Shown: one piece after another, positions 1 through 7,325 of the stretch
Position numbering within the stretch: position 1 is the first letter of the stretch
Layout: every line of letters begins with the position of its first letter
Source of the DNA: Gracilaria caudata
Taxonomy: Eukaryota > Rhodophyta > Florideophyceae > Gracilariales > Gracilariaceae
Assembly (NCBI GenBank): GCA_030374735.1
Contig: JASCIV010000429.1
Coordinates: 1 to 20,269, forward strand
Length of the DNA stretch: 20,269 bases
Direction of reading: 5' to 3'
Notes under the pieces: generated by a model
What the model saw: the letters and a program-made list of their open reading frames with translations, nothing else
The model's database searches: none
Told to the model about the DNA's origin: nothing
Position numbers and translations under genes: made by a program

Positions 1-36
1 CCCCCTCCCCCCTGCCCGCCTCCCTTGCGCCCGCGC
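1..36. other. C-rich 5' leader of the PH-domain gene
   Basis: The first 36 bases consist almost entirely of C runs (five, six, three and three C) broken by single or double bases. The complementary strand therefore has a G-quadruplex-capable pattern. The tract lies about 35 bases upstream of the ATG at 71, so it belongs to the promoter or 5' leader of that gene. No TATA-like element is visible in the little upstream sequence available. Confidence 0.35.
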
Positions 37-70
37 CGCGCGCACGCTCGTTAAGACTTTCGAATCAACC

Positions 71-2017
71 ATGACCGCCGTGCCGTCCGAGCAGTCCGCG
101 CTGCCGAAGCAATGGGCCGATGAGATGGCCTTGGCGTCCTCCACTCTCTCCTCGTCCGCCTCTCTGCCCAAGTCGCCGCCCGATACGCTTGGCGCCCGCG
201 TGTTCGACTCCCAGCTTGACGGCTTTCTGCACCGCTTTCAACACCAGATCCTCGCCGCGCGCGCGCTCAAGGACGATCTTGATCGCTTTGCGTCGCACGA
301 CGACCCGCTGTACCAGCTCAAAAAGCGCAACTTCAAGCTCAAGATGGAGCATATTCGCTCGCTCTTCGCCACCGAAGGCGAGCACTTTGTTAGCAGTCTG
401 GAGCGCACCAACCCAAAGCTCACCATCGCCGCGTGCGGCCAGAACACCATAGAGCTTGCGCAGGGCATTGAGAGGCTGCAGAGCGCCGTCGACGAAGAGC
501 AGAGCAAACGCGCCGCTGCCGCCACTGCCTCGGTCACTGCCTCTGCTGCCGCCTCTGCCGCCCCGCGCCCCACTCGCACCCCCACTCCCCCACCCCCCGC
601 TCTCGCCGCAATCACCCCACTCTCCTCCCCGGACCGCCCCACGCACAACGTCGTGTCCGCACATCCGGCCTCCACCGTCGGCCACACGCTCAACAACCTC
701 AGCTCCGAGGAGACGCTGCAGCTCATGCAGAGCGACATCCAGGCGCTCAAACTGGAGCTCATGCGTCTGCACCGCGTCAAGGCCACCGCCTCGCCCAACA
801 ACGGTCTGCCGCCGCCATACGCCCCCCCGAGCGCGGCGTCGTCGCGTCCCGACACCCCGGCGCTCACCTCCTCCACCGTGTCGCCCGACGCAAAGGGCTC
901 CAACGCCCCGCCCATCCCGGCGTCCATTCTGGCCAACAACAACGTCAGCGTGGTGCGCGTCACGGGCAGATCCACTGCACCCAACTATGTGTCGCATCTT
1001 GAGCAGATGAAGACGCGTCTGGAGGCGTTGGAAAAGAAGCCACTCTCGCGTCGAGCCAAGTCTGCCGCCCGTCTGGGCCGCACGCAGACCATGAGCTCCA
1101 TGTACGAGACACGCGCCGGCGATGAGAACCAGAACCCCAACGTGTCTGCAATGGTCACGCCGCCCAGGGGCGTGCGACGTCAGCACCGCTCTGTGTCCAC
1201 CACTTCTCCACCGGTGGCAGCTTCGAGAAAGCCGCTTACTCCGCCGCCGCTAGAACAGTTCCGCTCCGAGGTCTCGCCGCATACCACGCCGTCGCCGGTG
1301 CGTCTGGGAAGGGAGCGCACGTCGGCAAGTCCGGCCAGGTTGTACTTTGACGCACCGGAGGATATGTTGTCTCGGCCGCAGTCTCATGCGGCGGCTCGCG
1401 ATATTCAGAGGTATAGTCTGAAGGTATCTCGCCGATTCGGCCCGAGCGAAATGGAGATGCCGGCGGAGCCGCGCGCCAAGTCGGCTGTGACTGTGTCGCC
1501 CAGTAGGCGGCGGGGTGCGATGCAGGAAGGTGGCAAGTCTGTGGGCAATGCCTTGGCAGAGGTGCCTGCGCCGTTGGGACCGCCGTCCACGATTGACACC
1601 ACGGGCAGCGGAGGACGTGTGGTGGAGGAGATCGAGGGCGATATGTGGGTGAGAAAGGGAGTGGTGTGGAAGCGGTGGAGAAGACGTTATGCGAGCATTG
1701 TGTCGCATCCGTTCTTTGGAAAGGCCATTTGTCTGTTCAGCTACGACTCTGGTGGCGGGGTGATCAGTACCAGGAGCCAGATTGTGGTGTTGGCCAACTC
1801 ACTTTGCAAGGCGTTGAGGGAGAAGTTGGAGATTGGTGGACAGGAACGGTTTATGTTTGTGCTCAGGACGGAGACGAAGGAGTACTTCTTCGCGGCGGAG
1901 ACGGATGAAATTCGTAGGAACTGGATCAAGGAGTTGAAGGATGCGGCCAGAAAGGACGCTGGCAGGATGTTGCACACAACCAAGGGGCGTTCCATGGCGT
2001 TCCGGAGACGTAACTGA
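71..2017 (+). CDS. PH-domain protein with long disordered linker
   Basis: An uninterrupted 648-residue frame starts at the first in-frame ATG. The C-terminal part, about residues 518-627, has the pleckstrin-homology pattern: a basic first strand region with the segment VRKGVVWKRWRRRY, further beta-strand-like segments, FMFVLRTETKEYFFAAET, and a closing helix with the invariant Trp (W618 in RNWIKEL). PH domains bind phosphoinositides or proteins at membranes. Residues about 40-145 are charged and helical. A coiled-coil-like stretch lies near 215-240. Between these and the PH domain is a long Ala/Pro/Ser/Thr-rich, probably disordered linker with many SP/TP sites that could be phosphorylated. 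I recognise no second catalytic or Rho/Arf-regulatory domain, so the pathway is unknown; a membrane adaptor role is inference. Several long frames on both strands overlap this gene because the region is GC-rich and stop-poor; none shows a domain. Confidence 0.88.
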   Translation: MTAVPSEQSALPKQWADEMALASSTLSSSASLPKSPPDTLGARVFDSQLDGFLHRFQHQILAARALKDDLDRFASHDDPLYQLKKRNFKLKMEHIRSLFATEGEHFVSSLERTNPKLTIAACGQNTIELAQGIERLQSAVDEEQSKRAAAATASVTASAAASAAPRPTRTPTPPPPALAAITPLSSPDRPTHNVVSAHPASTVGHTLNNLSSEETLQLMQSDIQALKLELMRLHRVKATASPNNGLPPPYAPPSAASSRPDTPALTSSTVSPDAKGSNAPPIPASILANNNVSVVRVTGRSTAPNYVSHLEQMKTRLEALEKKPLSRRAKSAARLGRTQTMSSMYETRAGDENQNPNVSAMVTPPRGVRRQHRSVSTTSPPVAASRKPLTPPPLEQFRSEVSPHTTPSPVRLGRERTSASPARLYFDAPEDMLSRPQSHAAARDIQRYSLKVSRRFGPSEMEMPAEPRAKSAVTVSPSRRRGAMQEGGKSVGNALAEVPAPLGPPSTIDTTGSGGRVVEEIEGDMWVRKGVVWKRWRRRYASIVSHPFFGKAICLFSYDSGGGVISTRSQIVVLANSLCKALREKLEIGGQERFMFVLRTETKEYFFAAETDEIRRNWIKELKDAARKDAGRMLHTTKGRSMAFRRRN

Positions 2018-2350
2018 ATGGGACTGTTCGGAAGGGTTTGGAGCTTGAGGTAGACTCTTACGCTCAAACGAGAGTTGGTGAGAGATTTTGGGTGTGAATT
2101 GTGTTGCGTTTGGTTCGGACGTTTCAAATGTGCGACGAGGTTGTTCTATTTTTTTTTTTTTGTTTGTGGATATGTTTTGTCGGTGATGAGCCTTCTATCT
2201 AGTGAGCGAATTGCAAACTGTTCAGTGGTTAAGGAAAAGGCGCTACTTCGCAAGCTTAAACAAGGTAAAACACACATAATGGCTGTAAACAGTTATTTGA
2301 TGCTGACGACGAACTCAGAAAAAGGCGATGTAGATTTACAAGGGGCGCAT
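2018..2350. other. Convergent 3' spacer with T13 tract
   Basis: This spacer separates the 3' ends of two convergent genes and must hold both 3' untranslated regions and polyadenylation signals. A run of 13 T lies at 2149-2161. No RNA gene or conserved ORF was seen. The small frames crossing it run antisense into the gene on the right and show no domain. Confidence 0.5.
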
Positions 2351-2878
2351 CTACAATTGGTCCGGATTGGTGAACGGCAACAGCGGAAGAATGAGCAAAG
2401 CCAAAAGAATGAAGGCGGCGGCAGCAGCCACAAGCGTAGTTTTGCTGATTTGCGGACGCGTATCCTCCTGTTCGAGCGGTTCAACAGCCCACACATTGCT
2501 GCGACCATCGACGTCTCGGTACACGCCGAGCATGGAGCGAGGCTTGTCTTCAGTCATCTGCTGGGCAGCGTCGGCCGCAGACTCCTCCCGCAGCGACTTG
2601 AGAATGTCTGCAGCCGATGTGGTGGGCTCTTCGGCCACGGCTTCGGGCGTTTCCGGCGTTTGCGGCGGCTCTGACGGCACGGGCTCGGGCGGGATTTCCG
2701 GGGTGGTTGCTTGGTCGATATCGCTCATGCGCAGGTTGAGGGGCGCGCACGAGGGGCGGCGACGCAGCGTCACATGTCTTGTGGCGGGTTGTCGAGCGGA
2801 GCAGGGGGCGGTGAAGGAGTGGCGGTGGACAACGGGCGTGGAGAGCGCAAAGGCGGCTCGGTTGGGGCGCGACGTCAT
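2351..2878 (-). CDS. Plastid-targeted single-TM protein, Psb34/ssl1498-like
   Basis: The 175-residue protein starts at ATG 2878. Residues 1-50 are rich in Arg, Ser, Ala, Pro and Thr with no acidic residue, and have a Phe at position 10, as expected of a primary-plastid transit peptide. A second Met at 51 begins an acidic, Pro-rich segment (51-95). Then comes a short conserved-looking motif, GVYRDVDGRSNVWAVEP (118-134), followed by one hydrophobic helix (about 147-168) and a five-residue tail. The GR-x-N-x-(A)VEP signature followed by a single transmembrane helix resembles the cyanobacterial ssl1498/Psb34 family, which is related to the N-terminal part of HLIPs and is found with photosystem II assembly intermediates. 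The coding call is firm. The family assignment rests on a short motif recalled from knowledge and is tentative. A thylakoid location, with the acidic N-terminus exposed, is inference. It is convergent with the PH-domain gene. Confidence 0.68.
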   Translation of the reverse strand: MTSRPNRAAFALSTPVVHRHSFTAPCSARQPATRHVTLRRRPSCAPLNLRMSDIDQATTPEIPPEPVPSEPPQTPETPEAVAEEPTTSAADILKSLREESAADAAQQMTEDKPRSMLGVYRDVDGRSNVWAVEPLEQEDTRPQISKTTLVAAAAAFILLALLILPLLPFTNPDQL

Positions 2879-3072
2879 TGTGGGCTGCGTAAAGAGGTGG
2901 CGTTGACGGCGAGGAAGCCGCGGCGCAAGGTCAAGCTATAGCTGTTTCGCAGGCGAATGAAACGGGGAGATGTGTGGTGGCATTGGTTCGTTTGGCTGGA
3001 TCTGGGTGAGGTCGTGACTACGGCTAACGTTGCCACTTGGAAGCACGGTATTGGCAGAAGCGAAAAAGTCTG

Positions 3073-3080
3073 TATAAAAA
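3073..3080 (+). promoter_or_regulatory. TATA-like element upstream of tRNA-Lys
   Basis: TATAAAAA ends 37 bases before the first base of the tRNA, close to where TATA-like elements assist RNA polymerase III on many plant and algal tRNA genes. A CAA triplet at 3107-3109, ten bases before the tRNA, could mark the transcription start, as in plants. Function is inferred from position only. Confidence 0.45.
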
Positions 3081-3116
3081 ACTACGCCAGAAGTCAGAGT
3101 GTCACGCAAGCCCGCC

Positions 3117-3189
3117 GCCTCCCTAGCTCAGTCGGTAGAGCGACAGACTCTTAATCTGTTGGTCGCGGGTTCGAGCCCCGCGGGAGGTG
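3117..3189 (+). tRNA. trnK(CUU): tRNA-Lys(CTT)
   Basis: The 73-base gene folds into a complete cloverleaf. The acceptor stem pairs 3117-3123 with 3182-3188 (position 1-72 is G-U). The D stem is GCTC 3126-3129 with GAGC 3138-3141. The anticodon stem is 3143-3147 with 3155-3159 around loop CTCTTAA, giving anticodon CTT at 3150-3152. The variable region has five bases, and the T stem is 3165-3169 with 3177-3181. The internal A box TAGCTCAGTCGG (3124-3135) fits the consensus, and the B box GGTTCGAGCCC (3168-3178) nearly does. There is no intron and no encoded CCA, as expected of a eukaryotic nuclear tRNA. CTT reads the AAG lysine codon. Confidence 0.97.
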
Positions 3190-3214
3190 CTACGCCTGAT
3201 CCGTTCTTTTGCTC

Positions 3215-3220
3215 TTTTTT
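3215..3220 (+). terminator. RNA polymerase III T-run terminator
   Basis: Six consecutive T lie 26 bases after the end of the tRNA, flanked by T4 runs at 3207-3210 and further on. Runs of four or more T terminate RNA polymerase III. Confidence 0.75.
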
Positions 3221-3413
3221 GCTTCTCTTTTCTTTTGCTCCTCTTGCAAACGTAAGGCGACCCCCCGCCTCCACTCAGGAAGGTAGGGAGAGCGAGCACC
3301 GCGTCTCGAATGGTTCTTGTTCAGCTCCACGCGTCTCCGCAGATGGCTCTCGCGCGTAACATACTTTTTCTCCACCTTGAGCGCTTGATGTGCTCGCTTT
3401 CCGCAAAGCGCGC

Positions 3414-4562
3414 ATGGAGCAAGATGTACAACCGCCACTGGCGCCCGTCGCCTTTGCGCTTCCTTGCTGCTCAGCAGCGGCGCAGCATGCCACACCCAAC
3501 CGCCCCATCACCGTACCCGTTCACCTAGCGCACCTCACGCTCGACCCTCCCCTCATTCTAGCGCCCATGGCCGCCGTCACAAACGCCCCCTTCCGCTCTC
3601 TCTGCGCCTCATACGGCGCACAGCTCACTGTATCCGAGATGCTGCACGCGCATCTGTTCGTTCAGAACCGCGTCACACCTCGTTTCTATCCGCATGAAAC
3701 GCGATCCGTCCAGCTCTACGGCACGCAGCCCGCGCAGCTCAGAGACGCCGCTCAGGCGCTTGTCACGCAGCATCACGTGCAACACATAGATCTCAACTTT
3801 GGATGCCCCGCGCCAAAGGTGCTACGTCGAGGTGGTGGTGCGGCGTTACTGGCTGATCTCTGTCGCTTGCGTCGCATTGTGGACAGCGTTGTGTCAGTTG
3901 CGGCGCCGCTCCGTGTGCCGGTTACTGCTAAGATGCGACTTGGATATGCTGGCAATATTACTTACCTTCACGCTGCAAAGCTCATGGAGCAATGTGGCGT
4001 TTCTGCTGTCACTTTGCACTCGCGCACGGCTGAACAGGCGTACGATCGTGGATTGGGCAGACAAGGCTGGCATCACATTGCAAAGCTTGTTGATCATGTT
4101 GACATTCCTGTGTTTGGCAACGGCGACGTCTTCACGGCAGCTGACTGCATGCACATGTTGCGTGACACCGGAGCGGCAGGGGTGGTCATTGGGCGTGGAT
4201 GTCTAGGTCGTCCGTGGCTTTTCGCGGATCTTGTGCAAGCAATGCGTCACGGTGAACAGCAATTAACAGTTCCCTGTTTTGACAGCGTCAGAAAAGTCAT
4301 GTGGTCGCATATCAGCGAGTGCACCAAATGGCTCATGTTGGACGGAGTTTCGGAGCAAAGAGCGATTTGCGCAATGCGAAGATGGTTTGGTTGGTACCTA
4401 CAAGGATATAACGGACTGCCGCACGACTTGTTGTATTGCTTGTGTCGTGCCCAAACTCTTCATGAAATTGAATGTGCGTTGAACAGTGTGGATGTACACG
4501 CAGTTTGGGTGGACGTGGAACAAGTTATTCGTGAGCGCGGCAAGCTGGGACGGGAGGCGTGA
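3414..4562 (+). CDS. tRNA-dihydrouridine synthase, bacterial DusB type
   Basis: A flavin enzyme that reduces uridine to dihydrouridine in tRNA. The start at ATG 3414 (382 residues) is the first in-frame ATG after a TGA at 3378. FMN-binding TIM-barrel motifs appear in order: LILAPMAAVTNAPFR (about 47-61), NFGCPAPKVLRRGGGAALL with the catalytic-loop Cys131, TAKMRLGY (Lys173), TLHSRTAEQAYDRG with His202, PVFGNGDV (about 232-239) and GVVIGRGCLGRPWLF. The C-terminal helical domain includes the WYLQGYNG element typical of the DusB/NifR3 group. The pattern is closer to bacterial DusB than to eukaryotic Dus1-4, which suggests endosymbiotic or horizontal origin. The roughly 40-residue N-terminal extension is Ala/Pro-rich with few basic residues, so organelle targeting is uncertain. 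It follows tRNA-Lys(CTT) on the same strand by 224 bases, but is read by a different polymerase. Confidence 0.92.
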   Translation: MEQDVQPPLAPVAFALPCCSAAAQHATPNRPITVPVHLAHLTLDPPLILAPMAAVTNAPFRSLCASYGAQLTVSEMLHAHLFVQNRVTPRFYPHETRSVQLYGTQPAQLRDAAQALVTQHHVQHIDLNFGCPAPKVLRRGGGAALLADLCRLRRIVDSVVSVAAPLRVPVTAKMRLGYAGNITYLHAAKLMEQCGVSAVTLHSRTAEQAYDRGLGRQGWHHIAKLVDHVDIPVFGNGDVFTAADCMHMLRDTGAAGVVIGRGCLGRPWLFADLVQAMRHGEQQLTVPCFDSVRKVMWSHISECTKWLMLDGVSEQRAICAMRRWFGWYLQGYNGLPHDLLYCLCRAQTLHEIECALNSVDVHAVWVDVEQVIRERGKLGREA

Positions 4563-5195
4563 GGTGTTATTTCGCCAGCGGATCTGTTACACGCATACAG
4601 CACGCTGCTCACTTTGATCATGTACGTAACCTTGTGTATTTGGTCACGGAAGAGTATCAATGCGCTGGACAGCTCATATGCTGACATTGTGTTGCGGTGC
4701 GCGCTTTTTAGTAGACGAAGAACAGGCTGCACTTTTTGCACACGAAGCGGAAACGCGGCGGCTCGGCGCGTCATCAAAATACGAGCGGGGTTTGTTGGGT
4801 CATGTCTTGTTTTGCTTCGTGCGTTAGGGGGGGCTGTCTCCACAGCGCACGGCCCGAAAGGACGTGTGCTACCGCTCCCTAACATGGATAGCATGGTTAG
4901 AGAAAGTATTAAAGAATCAACGGTCGTAGTACAGACACGCTAAGCGAGCAACAAGGCGGTGCCAATTCCCGTTCAGTCATCGGCAGTTGCGTCTCCGTAG
5001 CAACGCGCGCGTGGCCCTTAATTCGCAGCGAGGAAAGCTTGCCTGGAGGACCGCACCGCGTGAAGCGGAGCGCTCGCAACAGCGCTTGTTAGCGGCTAAC
5101 GCATTTTCCAGCGCACGCGCTAGCGGCACGCCAACGAAGCGGTTTCGCGCAGCAAGTTGCCTACTGGTTCGCAGTTAGATGAAGGTGACGACTCC

Positions 5196-5212
5196 CATCA
5201 TGGTTCATGATG
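5196..5212. repeat. Perfect inverted repeat CATCATG-GTT-CATGATG
   Basis: Seven-base perfect arms flank a three-base loop. The arms are identical to those of the loop-free palindrome at 19551-19564. It lies in the spacer between the dihydrouridine synthase and the ankyrin gene. No function is evident. Confidence 0.6.
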
Positions 5213-5442
5213 AACTTACGAGTAAGCATATGCTCTGCAATTCAACATTTAAAAAAAGCGATGACGCGCCTGCCACCGCAGCGCATGGCAGCCTGCAACC
5301 AAACTCACAGAAATCAAGTACAACTCGCAGTCACAAGCACACGCGAGAAAGTGAAGCATCAGCAACACGACAAGTAGCGCTGTGATGAAGAGCATTACGT
5401 GCTTTCCACACAGCGCAAAAACCAACACACACTCCGCTGCTG

Positions 5443-5464
5443 CCCTCCCCCCACCCCCCCTCCC
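5443..5464 (-). other. G-quadruplex motif in the 3' UTR of the ankyrin gene
   Basis: Read on the minus strand, four G runs of 3, 7, 6 and 3 are separated by single bases (A, T, A). Single-base loops give the most stable class of predicted parallel quadruplex. The motif begins seven bases after the TGA of the ankyrin-repeat gene, so the mRNA should carry it at the start of its 3' UTR. Confidence 0.7.
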
Positions 5465-5471
5465 TCGCATC

Positions 5472-7115
5472 TCAGTATGCATAGCTGCCGCCACCTCTGA
5501 AGCTGCGGATAAACTCTGCAGTCGCCCACAACTCATCCCCGCGAGCGTGCCCACTGGAATCGGTGACAAGCATGCGAGCCAGAGTCTCAGCGCCATAACG
5601 ATCCGACAGCAGCGTGCTACCGCTCACACGATAGCGATGCGCATTCCTCTCTACGCGATTCATGAAGCGGCTGCGTTCGGAGTAAGACATGGAACGCCCA
5701 ACAAACGACCCAATCATTTCGGCAATGTCATCACTGCGGTAGCCTCTCATGCGATAGCGCTCACGAGAAGTGAGCCTGCTGCGACCACCACGATATCCAT
5801 AAGCGCCTCCATAACGATACGCGCCATATGGCCCCATATTGCCTCTGTAGTACATGTCGTCGTCATAGCCTCCTCCGAACGCTGGCGAATGCCACTCATC
5901 GCTCCAGTCAGAGCGAGACGGACTCAGAGAACGACCGCCATAGGGAGCGTACCCATCGTAGTCGTACCCCATTCTGTCGTACATGGAGTACCTGCCGTAA
6001 GCACCGCCGTAGCGGGAGCCGTAGCGACGATACTTGGACGAGCCATATCCATAAGGCATGTCGTATCGAGAATACCCTCCCATGGGTCCATAGCGTGAAT
6101 ACTTGTCCATGTATCCGCCGTAACGAGAGCGACCATACCTGGAGTACGGAGATGAGTGGTACGAATCGATGAGGCCGTAGCGTCCAAATACAGAGCTGTA
6201 GCGATCCATACCAAAACGATCGTACCCATAGCGGTCATACGGAGTGTAACGATCCAACCCGTAGCGATCAATTGCATGGCGAGAGTACGAATCCATGGCA
6301 TACGGGCCGTAGGCAGACGAGTAATAGTGAGACGAATACGGGCTCATTCCATAAGAATACGAATCCAGTGCATATGGGCCATATCCGTAACGCATCTTGT
6401 CCATCGAATAAGACGGATACAGCTCAAGGGAGTATGAGGGATCGGTAAAATCCAGTGCATACATGTCACTCTGGTACGGAACAACCCTACCGTAAGAATC
6501 TGATGTCACAAGGGCCATCTTCGTTGAGCGCATGATCTCAAGCAACTCCACATCACCGCTCTCCTCCGCCATCTGCAACGGCGAAAATCCCACGGCGTTT
6601 GACGTTGTAGGGTCTGCACCCGCCTCCAAAAGCATCTGCGCAACATTAATATGCGCATTAGAACAAGCCAAATGCAAAGCAGTATCCCCTCTCTCATCCG
6701 TGACAAACGTGGAAGCTCCACCCCTCAACAACGCCGCGCAAAGCGGACCAAAGCCCGCGTCCGCCGCGACAAGCAGCGGCGTAGTACCAGCACACACGGC
6801 ATCCGGATCAGCGCCGGCCTCAAGCAGAATGGCAGCGGCGGTGGGGCGGTTATTTCGAGCGGCCATGAACAGCGGCGTAAACGCGTGCATAGCCGGCGCG
6901 TCCACATGCGCGCCTGCGCGCAGCAGTTGGTGCAGAAGAGGAAGCTGTCCGGTGGCGGCGGCGGCGTGAAGTGGAGTGCAGTCGTAGTCGCCGATGCCGC
7001 GCACATGCGCAGCTTCGGGACCGTATAGATCGAGGAGTGACTCGGCGATGTGCCAGTCCTGCGCGTTGCAGGCGGATACCATGCGCAGCGCGACGTCGCC
7101 GGAGGACAGCATCAT
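5472..7115 (-). CDS. Ankyrin-repeat protein with Tyr/Arg-rich prion-like tail
   Basis: The start at ATG 7115 (547 residues) is the first in-frame ATG; the frame stays open upstream only through non-ATG codons. Residues about 10-200 form five to six ankyrin repeats with the usual TPLH-A-A and LL-x-AGAD signatures (TPLHAAAATG at 47, TPLFMAARNN at 80, TPLLVAADAG at 112, TALHLACSNA at 145, SPLQMAEESG at 178). These are protein-interaction modules. Residues 207-446 are low complexity: I count 53 Tyr in 240 residues with abundant Arg, Gly, Ser and Asp but only three Lys, in units such as DRYG, SRYG and GYGPYA. Such Tyr/Arg sticker sequences are typical of phase-separating proteins. Residues 447-547 return to a charged, probably folded segment that ends SFRGGGSYAY. 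No enzyme domain or membrane helix was seen. A scaffold or RNP-granule role is inference. The long plus-strand frames opposite the tail are shadows of its biased codons. Confidence 0.88.
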   Translation of the reverse strand: MMLSSGDVALRMVSACNAQDWHIAESLLDLYGPEAAHVRGIGDYDCTPLHAAAATGQLPLLHQLLRAGAHVDAPAMHAFTPLFMAARNNRPTAAAILLEAGADPDAVCAGTTPLLVAADAGFGPLCAALLRGGASTFVTDERGDTALHLACSNAHINVAQMLLEAGADPTTSNAVGFSPLQMAEESGDVELLEIMRSTKMALVTSDSYGRVVPYQSDMYALDFTDPSYSLELYPSYSMDKMRYGYGPYALDSYSYGMSPYSSHYYSSAYGPYAMDSYSRHAIDRYGLDRYTPYDRYGYDRFGMDRYSSVFGRYGLIDSYHSSPYSRYGRSRYGGYMDKYSRYGPMGGYSRYDMPYGYGSSKYRRYGSRYGGAYGRYSMYDRMGYDYDGYAPYGGRSLSPSRSDWSDEWHSPAFGGGYDDDMYYRGNMGPYGAYRYGGAYGYRGGRSRLTSRERYRMRGYRSDDIAEMIGSFVGRSMSYSERSRFMNRVERNAHRYRVSGSTLLSDRYGAETLARMLVTDSSGHARGDELWATAEFIRSFRGGGSYAY

Positions 7116-7325
7116 TTTTGGGACGCGCAAGAGGGAAACGGACGAGATGGGCGTTTGCGTGTGTGTGGGGGGAGGCCTGGTGGGAGAGGACGGACAGAGG
7201 CAGGAAAGAACAGAGAGGCGGAGTGAGGATATTTTACTCTGTGCTGTATTTGAGCACAAGTTGCGTGATAGGCGCACGGAGGTATCTATGGCGCAGGGGG
7301 GGGATGCAGGTGGGAGGCGTTTGCC

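Larger units (their letters stand above)
4563..5471. other. 909-bp spacer without a supported gene
   Basis: The spacer lies between the 3' ends of two convergent genes and is long for this region. Small frames on both strands (for example 4614-4943 on +, which begins at a TTG) have no recognisable domain. Several short inverted repeats occur: GTTAGC-G-GCTAAC at 5088-5100, GTTGC/GCAAC arms near 4986-5004, and CATCATG/CATGATG at 5196-5212. A seven-G run lies near 4828. No tRNA or other RNA gene was recognised. Confidence 0.5.

Noticed and set aside
65..1186. 373-codon minus-strand frame opposite the PH-domain gene (and 238-984 minus)
   Set aside because: Gly/Arg-rich translation with no domain; caused by GC-rich, stop-poor DNA opposite a supported gene.
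2149..2161. T13 run as an RNA polymerase III terminator
   Set aside because: No tRNA or other polymerase III gene lies upstream; it is more simply part of a 3' UTR.
3390..3413. Upstream GTG start for the dihydrouridine synthase
   Set aside because: A eukaryotic nuclear gene should start at ATG; the first in-frame ATG is at 3414, after a TGA at 3378.
5382..6098. 238-codon plus-strand frame
   Set aside because: Lies antisense to the Tyr-rich tail; its Ile/Ser/Ala/Arg pattern mirrors the repetitive codons of that gene.
7116..7277. 54-residue N-terminal extension of the ankyrin protein
   Set aside because: It requires a GTG start; the first ATG at 7115 has a good context and directly precedes the repeat domain.
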